NCBI GenBank assembly: GCA_016702415.1
Contig: JADJEA010000001.1
Location: 1,345,001-1,409,000, forward strand
Length of the DNA stretch: 64,000 bases
From: Nostocoides sp.
Lineage (GTDB): Bacteria > Actinomycetota > Actinomycetes > Actinomycetales > Dermatophilaceae
Reading direction: 5' to 3'
The translations under genes and the position numbers were made by a program. Numbering within the stretch: position 1 is the stretch's first letter; each line of letters begins with the position of its first letter. The notes beneath the pieces were generated by a model that was not told the origin of the DNA, did no database searches, and worked only from the letters and a program-made list of their open reading frames with translations. Positions 58,353-64,000 of this stretch are shown piece by piece.

Positions 58353-59021
58353 TCAGGCGACGCGCGCTGGCGGACCTCGCGTGGGGCGGGCGCGGCGGCA
58401 TACGCCCGGGATGTATGCCGACCACTCACCCCCCCGGACCACCGGCGCCCGGCCCGGGAGCCGGATCTCGACGACGGCCCAGCGGGGCACCAGGCGGCGT
58501 ACCTGCCACAGCAGGCGCTCCCCCCAGGCGAATGCCGCGGCCAGGACGAGCGTCGCCAGGGCGTGTCCCAGCAGCATCCGGGCGCTCGGCAAACCCATCG
58601 CCGACGTCCCGTGCCCGGACATGTCCATCCCGGCCATACCCGTCACGCCGGAGCTGCCCGTCTGCCCGGCGTTTGTCACCCCGTGGCCGGTCATCCCGGC
58701 GTGGGTGACCGCGTTGCCGATGACAGCCCCGGCGGCGGGGCCGGTGGCTCTCGCCGCCTCGATGCCGTGAACGATCGTGAAGGTCAGGTGGGCGAGGACC
58801 TGCCCGCCGGCGAGCAACGCGACGAGTGGCCCGAAGTTCAACCGGCGACCGGTTGCGGCCCACCCCGCGGGGGCGGCCAGGGCGAGGGCGACGGCGACGC
58901 CCAGGGGCGGCAGCGGCATACCGCCAACGAGGGAGTGTCCGAGCCCGGCGAGGCCGACGGAGGCGGCCGTGACCGCCGCGGAGCGCACGCCCCGCGACCA
59001 CCCCACGCCGGCCCCGGTCAT
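58353..59021 (-). CDS. Membrane protein with Met/His-rich loop, copper operon
   Basis: 222 residues with about five hydrophobic helices. The loop between helices 3 and 4 is rich in His and Met (HAGMTGHG, GMAGMDMSGHG), a pattern typical of extracellular Cu(I)/Cu(II) capture. No family named with certainty. It precedes the PCuAC and DyP genes on the same strand by 156 nt. A copper-uptake or buffering role is inference. Confidence 0.7.
   Translation of the reverse strand: MTGAGVGWSRGVRSAAVTAASVGLAGLGHSLVGGMPLPPLGVAVALALAAPAGWAATGRRLNFGPLVALLAGGQVLAHLTFTIVHGIEAARATGPAAGAVIGNAVTHAGMTGHGVTNAGQTGSSGVTGMAGMDMSGHGTSAMGLPSARMLLGHALATLVLAAAFAWGERLLWQVRRLVPRWAVVEIRLPGRAPVVRGGEWSAYIPGVCRRARPTRGPPARVA
58396..58420. 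repeat. Inverted pair of the interspersed octamer
   Basis: CGGCATAC (58396-58403) and GTATGCCG (58413-58420) form an 8-bp stem with a 9-nt loop near the 3' end of the membrane-protein gene. Confidence 0.9.
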
Positions 59022-59159
59022 GAGTCAAGGATAGGCAGCGTCCGCCGACAGCCACCGCCCACCCCGGCACCGTCGACCAGCGACGGCGTCCGGCCGCCGC
59101 GGACCCGGCTCGACGGTTAGGCTGGAAGGCCCCCCGAACCGCCCAGTGAGGAGAACGCC

Positions 59160-59612
59160 GTGGCCGACCAAGCCCGTGCCCGCCGTGTCGCCGAACGCAT
59201 CAAGGATGTCGTCGCCGCCAATCTCGAGGCCGTCGTCAAGGACCCCAACCTCGGGTTCGTCACGATCACCGACGTCCGGGTCACCGGGGACCTCCAACAG
59301 GCCTCCGTGTTCTATACGGTCCTCGGCGAGGAAACCCAACGCGCGCACACCGCGAAGCTCCTCGCCGCCAACACCGGTCGGCTGCGCAGCCTCGTCGGCC
59401 GCCATCTCGGCATCCGGCTGACCCCGACCCTGGAGTTCGTCGCCGACGCGCTGCCCGACTCCGCGGCCCACATCGGCGAGCTCCTGCGCGCGGCGCGGGC
59501 TCACGACGCCGAGGTCGCGGCCGGCGCCGAGGGGGCCGCTTATGCCGGGGATGCGGACCCGTACAAGCGCGACGAGGCCGACGAGGACGTCGACGCGCGT
59601 GCCGACGCCTGA
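59160..59612 (+). CDS. rbfA: 30S ribosome-binding factor A
   Basis: 150 residues with a KH-type fold for late 30S assembly. The family opening ARRVAERIKDVVAANLE and LGFVTITDVRVTGDLQ are clear; the acidic C-terminal tail is typical. GTG 59160 with GAGGAG upstream. Separated from infB by the minus-strand copper/peroxidase operon, whereas the two are often adjacent. Confidence 0.94.
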   Translation: MADQARARRVAERIKDVVAANLEAVVKDPNLGFVTITDVRVTGDLQQASVFYTVLGEETQRAHTAKLLAANTGRLRSLVGRHLGIRLTPTLEFVADALPDSAAHIGELLRAARAHDAEVAAGAEGAAYAGDADPYKRDEADEDVDARADA

Positions 59613-60525
59613 CCGGCCCGCGCCGGACGGGATCCTCCTGATCGACAAACCCGCCGGCTGGACCAGCCACGACGTCGTCGCGCGCGTCCGCCGCCTGGCC
59701 GGGACCCGCAAGGTCGGCCACGCCGGAACGCTGGACCCCATGGCGACCGGAGTCCTCGTCCTCGGGGTGGGGCGGGCGACCCGGCTGCTCACCTTCCTCG
59801 TCGGGTGCGACAAGTCGTATGCCGCGACCATCCGCCTCGGCGCCGCCACGGTCACCGACGACGCCGAGGGCGAGGTCACCACGACGACGCCCGTCGACGT
59901 CCCCCCCGGCGCGCTCGAGGCGGCCGTCGCCGACCTGACCGGGCCGATCGCGCAGGTCCCCAGCGCGGTGAGCGCGATCAAGGTCGACGGGAAGCGCGCC
60001 TACGCCCGGGTCCGGGGCGGGGAGGATGTCACCCTGGTGGCCAGGCCGGTGACGGTGGCGCGCTTCGCGATCGGCGAGCGCCGCGCGGTGGAGGTGGGCG
60101 GCATACCCCTCCTCGACGTCGATGTCGAGGTGGACGTCTCCTCCGGCACCTATGTCCGCGCCCTGGCGCGGGACCTCGGCGCCGCGCTCGGTGTCGGTGG
60201 ACACCTGACCGCCCTGCGGCGCACCCGAGTCGGCCGGTTCGGCATCGCCGACTGCACGACCCTCGAGGCGCTCGCCGCCGCCCGGGAGGCGGGAACGCAC
60301 CTCCCGTTGCTCACCCTCGACGCCGCCGCTCGGGCCTTCGCGACCCGCGTCCTGACCGCCGACGAGGCGCGCGAACTCTCCTTCGGCCGCCGCATTCCCT
60401 CCGCCGAGCCCGGCCGTGCGGAGGTCGTCGCCGCAGTCGAGGAGCAAGGGCGGCTGATCGCGATGCTCGATGAGTCACGGTCCACCGCCCGGGCGCACGT
60501 CGTGTTCGCTCCGGCGAGTTCGTAG
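59599..60525 (+). CDS. truB: tRNA pseudouridine(55) synthase TruB
   Basis: 308 residues forming psi55 in the T arm of tRNAs. It has DKPAGWTSHDVV, the catalytic Asp in GHAGTLDPMATGVL, and SGTYVRALARDLG. GTG 59599 overlaps the rbfA end by 14 nt. Confidence 0.95.
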   Translation: MPTPDRPAPDGILLIDKPAGWTSHDVVARVRRLAGTRKVGHAGTLDPMATGVLVLGVGRATRLLTFLVGCDKSYAATIRLGAATVTDDAEGEVTTTTPVDVPPGALEAAVADLTGPIAQVPSAVSAIKVDGKRAYARVRGGEDVTLVARPVTVARFAIGERRAVEVGGIPLLDVDVEVDVSSGTYVRALARDLGAALGVGGHLTALRRTRVGRFGIADCTTLEALAAAREAGTHLPLLTLDAAARAFATRVLTADEARELSFGRRIPSAEPGRAEVVAAVEEQGRLIAMLDESRSTARAHVVFAPASS

Positions 60526-60535
60526 AGTGTGCCCC

Positions 60536-61483
60536 GTGCTCCGATGGACCGACGCCGCGCAGACGCCGCCCGAGCTGAGGCCGTGCGTGGCGACCTTCGG
60601 CAACTTCGACGGCGTCCACCGCGGACACCAGGCAATCATCGCCGCGCTGCGCGCCGAGGGCGCCCGCCGCGGCCTGCCGACGGTGGCGGTGACCTTCGAG
60701 CCCCATCCCGTGCAGGTGCTGCACCCGCAGCGGGCACCGGAACTCATCAGCCCGGGCCGCTTACACTGGGATCTGCTGGAGGAGACCGGGATCGACGGAC
60801 TGCTGGTCATCCCGTTCACCCGTGAATACGCCCAGCAGACCGCCGAGAGCTACATCCGGTCGACCTTCGTCGACGGTCTGCACGCGGACGCCCTCGTCGT
60901 CGGCCAGGACACCAAGGGATTCGGGGTCGACTACACCGGCGACGTGGAACTGCTGCGCGAACTCGGGACCCGATACGGCTTCGACGTGGTCGTCTTGGAC
61001 GACCTCGGTGACGGGGAGCGCTGGTCCTCCAGCGCGATCCGGGCGCGCTTGCGGGACGGTGAGGTCGAGGCGGCGGCGGACATCCTCGGTCGGCCGCACC
61101 GGGTGGTCGGGACCGTCGTTCACGGGTTCCACCGGGGGCGCGAACTCGGCTATCCCACGGCCAATCTCGAGCGTCGCTCCCGGGGCGTGGTCCCCGACGA
61201 CGGGGTGTATGCCGGGTGGCTCACCCGGCTGGACAAGGAGCAGGGCAGCCCGGACTGGCGACTCCCGGCGGCCATCTCCGTGGGCACCAACCCGACCTTC
61301 GACGGGACCGACCGCACGGTCGAGGCCTACTGCCTCGACCGCACCGATCTCGACCTGTATGGCGAGGAGGTCGCCATCGATTTCGTCGCGCGGATCCGGC
61401 CGACCCTGAAGTTCGAGTCGATCGCCGAACTCCTCGACGCGATGGCCAACGACGTGCGGGAGTGCCGCCGCCTCGTGGGCTGA
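60536..61483 (+). CDS. ribF: Bifunctional riboflavin kinase/FAD synthetase
   Basis: 315 residues. The N-terminal FMN adenylyltransferase has FGNFDGVHRGH. The C-terminal riboflavin kinase has GRELGYPTANL. The enzyme makes FMN then FAD. GTG 60536 or GTG 60527 starts it, 1-10 nt after truB. Confidence 0.95.
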   Translation: MLRWTDAAQTPPELRPCVATFGNFDGVHRGHQAIIAALRAEGARRGLPTVAVTFEPHPVQVLHPQRAPELISPGRLHWDLLEETGIDGLLVIPFTREYAQQTAESYIRSTFVDGLHADALVVGQDTKGFGVDYTGDVELLRELGTRYGFDVVVLDDLGDGERWSSSAIRARLRDGEVEAAADILGRPHRVVGTVVHGFHRGRELGYPTANLERRSRGVVPDDGVYAGWLTRLDKEQGSPDWRLPAAISVGTNPTFDGTDRTVEAYCLDRTDLDLYGEEVAIDFVARIRPTLKFESIAELLDAMANDVRECRRLVG

Positions 61484-61511
61484 CCCCTCCCTGGGCCGAC
61501 CCCCTGTCTGG

Positions 61512-61537
61512 GCCGACCCCCTCCCGGAGGGGTCGGC
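61512..61537. terminator. Hairpin after ribF
   Basis: 9-bp arms at 61512-61520 and 61529-61537 with an 8-nt loop. The right arm runs into a CGGCATAC octamer (61534-61541). Confidence 0.6.
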
Positions 61538-61647
61538 ATACCTCGAAATGGCGTTCTCCTGGACCGATCTGCACGTGAAACGTGACTCGGCGCGCCGGGC
61601 ATGGCAACATCGGGTCCAACTTCCCCCGAACGAAAGCGTGGACGACG

Positions 61648-63492
61648 ATGCCCACACAGGTCACCAATCCAGTCGATGAGGACCTTGACCGGACTCACCT
61701 GGACAACCGCGCGCAGAGCGTCGGCCATATGTTCCGGGACCGGGTCAAGCAAACCCCGAACTCCGTCGCGTACTGGTATCCGCAGGGGGACGACTACGCC
61801 AAGGTCACCTGGGGGCAGGTCAAGGACCGGGTCTACGACCTCGCCGCCGGCCTCATCAAGCTCGGGGTCCAGGCCGAGGACCGGGTGGCGCTGGCCTCCG
61901 GCACGCGCTACGAATGGGCGCTGGCCGATCTCGCCAATATGTGCGCCGGCACGACGACCACGACCATCTATCCGTCGACGATCGCCGATGACGTCGCGTT
62001 CATCCTCTCCGACTCCGGCAGCGTCGTCGTCTTCGCCGAGAACCAGGCCCAGGTCGACAAGCTGCGCGGCATCCGCGACACGATCGGCGACGTCCGCAAG
62101 GTCGTCCTCTTCGAGGGCGAGGGCGATGGCGACTGGGTCATGACCATGGCCGAGCTCGAGGCCCTCGGGGCGGAGCTGCTCGCGCAGGAACCGGGAGCGG
62201 TGGACGCGCGGATCGACGCGACCCAGCCCGGGCAGCTCGCGACGATCATCTACACCTCCGGGACGACCGGTCGCCCGAAGGGTGTGCGTCTGCTGCACCG
62301 GACCTGGACCTACCAGGGCGCGGCGACGGCGGCCATCCGCATCCTCCAGACCGACGACCTGCAGTATCTCTGGCTCCCGCTCGCGCACGTCTTCGGCAAG
62401 CAGTTGCTGACGATCCCGCTGGCCATCGGCTTCCCCACCGTCATCGACGGCCGGATCGACAAGATCGTCGAGAACCTCCCCAAGGTCAAGCCGACCTTCA
62501 TGGCCGCGGTCCCGCGGATCTTCGAGAAGGTCCACGGCAACGTCTCGCTGATGATGCAGAAGGAGGGCGGGGTCAAGGAGAAGCTCTTCAACTGGGCCAC
62601 CGGCGTCGGTGCCCAGGTCTCGCAGCGTCAGCTCGACGGCAAGTCCCCGGGCCTGCTCCTGGGGGCGCAGCACGCCCTGGCCGACCGGCTCGTCCTCTCG
62701 ACCGTCCGCAACCGCTTCGGCGGCAATATCCGGTTCTTCATCTCCGGCTCCGCGGCCCTCAACCCCGAGATCTCGCGGTGGTTCCACTCCGTCGGTCTGC
62801 TCATCGCGGAGGGCTACGGCCTGACCGAGACCAGCTCCGCGGCCTATGTCAACCGGCTGGTGGCCTACAAGATCGGCTCGGTCGGCTGGCCCTACCCCGG
62901 CCTGGAGACCAAGATCGCCGACGACGGCGAGATCCTCCTGCGCGGCGAGGGGATCATGGAGGGCTACCACAACAACCCCGAGGCCACCGCCGAGGTCATC
63001 GACGCCGACGGCTGGTTCCACACCGGCGACATCGGAGAGGTGGACGCGCGCGGCTTCCTCAAGATCACCGACCGCAAGAAGGACCTCTTCAAGACCTCGA
63101 ACGGCAAGTACGTCGCCCCCTCGCAGATCGAGGCGAGCTTCAAGGCGCTGTGCCCGTATGTGAGCCAGATCCTCGTCCACGGCAACGACCGCAAGTTCGT
63201 CAGTGCCCTGGTCACCCTCGACCCCGAGGGAATCAAGCCGTGGGCGGCGGCCAATGGCCTGGACGGAAAGTCCTATGAGGAGATCGTCTCCTCGCAGCAG
63301 GCGCACGACATGGTCCAGGGCTATGTCGACCAGCTCAACGCCGGCCTGAACAACTGGGAGCAGGTCAAGAAGTTCAACATCCTCGACAGCGATTTCAGTG
63401 TCGAGAATGGCGAGCTGACCCCGAGCCTGAAGATGAAGCGCAAGGTCGTTACGGACCGCTATCGCAAGGATCTGGACGCGCTGTACGTCTGA
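61648..63492 (+). CDS. Long-chain fatty-acid-CoA ligase (FadD15-like)
   Basis: 614-residue ANL-superfamily enzyme activating fatty acids by adenylation. The P-loop is IIYTSGTTGRPKG, the core motif is EGYGLTETSSA, and the A8 hinge/Lys region is DRKKDLFKTSNGKYVAP. Length and motifs match mycobacterial FadD15-type ligases. ATG 61648 has a weak GAAAG upstream. It is monocistronic, followed by a hairpin. Confidence 0.92.
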   Translation: MPTQVTNPVDEDLDRTHLDNRAQSVGHMFRDRVKQTPNSVAYWYPQGDDYAKVTWGQVKDRVYDLAAGLIKLGVQAEDRVALASGTRYEWALADLANMCAGTTTTTIYPSTIADDVAFILSDSGSVVVFAENQAQVDKLRGIRDTIGDVRKVVLFEGEGDGDWVMTMAELEALGAELLAQEPGAVDARIDATQPGQLATIIYTSGTTGRPKGVRLLHRTWTYQGAATAAIRILQTDDLQYLWLPLAHVFGKQLLTIPLAIGFPTVIDGRIDKIVENLPKVKPTFMAAVPRIFEKVHGNVSLMMQKEGGVKEKLFNWATGVGAQVSQRQLDGKSPGLLLGAQHALADRLVLSTVRNRFGGNIRFFISGSAALNPEISRWFHSVGLLIAEGYGLTETSSAAYVNRLVAYKIGSVGWPYPGLETKIADDGEILLRGEGIMEGYHNNPEATAEVIDADGWFHTGDIGEVDARGFLKITDRKKDLFKTSNGKYVAPSQIEASFKALCPYVSQILVHGNDRKFVSALVTLDPEGIKPWAAANGLDGKSYEEIVSSQQAHDMVQGYVDQLNAGLNNWEQVKKFNILDSDFSVENGELTPSLKMKRKVVTDRYRKDLDALYV

Positions 63493-63512
63493 TCGGCCGG
63501 GACCGGTCGTCT

Positions 63513-63551
63513 CGCCCCTGCCCTTCGCGGCGCACGCGGAGGGCAGGGGCG
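63513..63551. terminator. Hairpin after the acyl-CoA ligase
   Basis: 11-bp arms (63513-63523 and 63541-63551) with a GC-rich loop, 20 nt after the stop. Confidence 0.8.
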
Positions 63552-63571
63552 ACCTCACGTACCCTGGTCCG

Positions 63572-64000
63572 ATGCCCGGAGAGTCGCTGTTCGCCGAGTT
63601 GGAGCCGCTGCTGGAGCGGGTGCGCAAACCGATCCAGTATGTCGGTGGCGAACTCAACTCCACCGTCCGCGACTGGGATTGCGGCGGTGAGGCGACCGTC
63701 CGTTGGGCGCTGATGTACCCCGACGCCTACGAGGTGGGGTTGCCCAATCAGGGCGTCATGATCCTCTATGAAGTCCTCAATGAGCGTCCCGATGCGCTCG
63801 CCGAGCGGACGTATGCCGTGTGGCCCGACATGGAGGACGCCCTCCGGTCCGCGGGCCTGCCCCAGTTCACCGTCGACGGCCACCGGTCGGTGCGGGATTT
63901 CGACGTCTTCGGCATCTCCTTCTCGACCGAACTCGGCTACACCAACTTCCTCACCGCGCTCGACCTGGCCGGGATCGCCCTTCACGCGGCCGACCGAGGG
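63572..64000 (+). CDS. B12-binding radical-SAM protein, N-terminal part (cut by window end)
   Basis: The first 143 residues match the start of the TIGR03960-type family: LFAELEPLLERVRKPIQYVGGE is the opening region, then RWALMYPDAYEVGLPNQG and FDVFGISFSTELGYTN from the B12-binding fold. The radical-SAM Cys cluster would lie beyond the window. In actinobacteria this gene usually precedes a TIGR03936 partner and RNase E/G with rplU-rpmA (known context, not visible here). ATG 63572 has a weak ribosome-binding site. Confidence 0.85.
   Translation, partial: MPGESLFAELEPLLERVRKPIQYVGGELNSTVRDWDCGGEATVRWALMYPDAYEVGLPNQGVMILYEVLNERPDALAERTYAVWPDMEDALRSAGLPQFTVDGHRSVRDFDVFGISFSTELGYTNFLTALDLAGIALHAADRG

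Overview
The window is high-GC DNA with short gaps, many GTG starts and 1-4 nt gene overlaps. It encodes a ClpP1/ClpP2 pair, a Mycobacterium-type RpiB, a group II truncated haemoglobin, a DUF4439 protein beside rimP, and a mycothiol-linked DsbA-like reductase. Together these point to an Actinomycetota chromosome, probably Micrococcales (Dermatophilaceae/Intrasporangiaceae-like; family level is inference). I see no rRNA, CRISPR array, transposase, integrase or phage gene. No gene-free stretch exceeds about 300 nt once the two tRNAs are counted.

Layout. 1-11 kb: acyl-CoA dehydrogenase and dehydrogenases, glycogen debranching (glgX), acyl-CoA thioesterases, an inositol-phosphatase-type enzyme, a GH13 alpha-glucosidase and a glycerophosphodiesterase. 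11-16 kb: pepN-mscS-glbO in one overlapping minus-strand operon, divergent from a DsbA-like reductase, rpiB and a membrane PP2C phosphatase. 17-21 kb: two exported proteins (a berberine-bridge-type FAD oxidase and a small beta-rich protein), trmB and a Thr/Ser-rich anchored surface protein. 21-37 kb: tRNA-Pro, tRNA-Gly, tig, clpP1, clpP2 and clpX. This normally compact proteostasis cluster is split twice, by a lacI/MFS pair and by an 8.3-kb insert. The insert carries an AfsR-like regulator with three unknown genes, an ECF sigma factor with a zinc-finger tail, an SRPBCC/TetR pair and two small genes. 37-43 kb: a C39-like cysteine-protease candidate, a secreted GH19 chitinase-like enzyme and a five-gene overlapping MoxR/DUF58/DUF4129 operon. 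43-49 kb: valS, msrA and a sulfonate/nitrate-type ABC importer. 49-64 kb: the conserved rimP-nusA-ylxR-infB-rbfA-truB-ribF translation cluster, interrupted by a minus-strand copper/peroxidase operon, then a long-chain acyl-CoA ligase and the start of a B12-binding radical-SAM gene cut by the window end.

Two window-wide observations matter most. First, the octamer GTATGCCG (reverse complement CGGCATAC) occurs about 80 times by manual reading, against 2-3 expected at this composition. It is balanced between strands and lies inside and between genes, like a highly iterated or uptake-type genome motif. Second, at least eight genes carry one single-base frameshift each, mostly single-base losses in short G/C runs. 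They include essential nusA and infB, so sequencing or assembly indels are more likely than gene decay. I annotate those genes as single reading units with the shift position stated.
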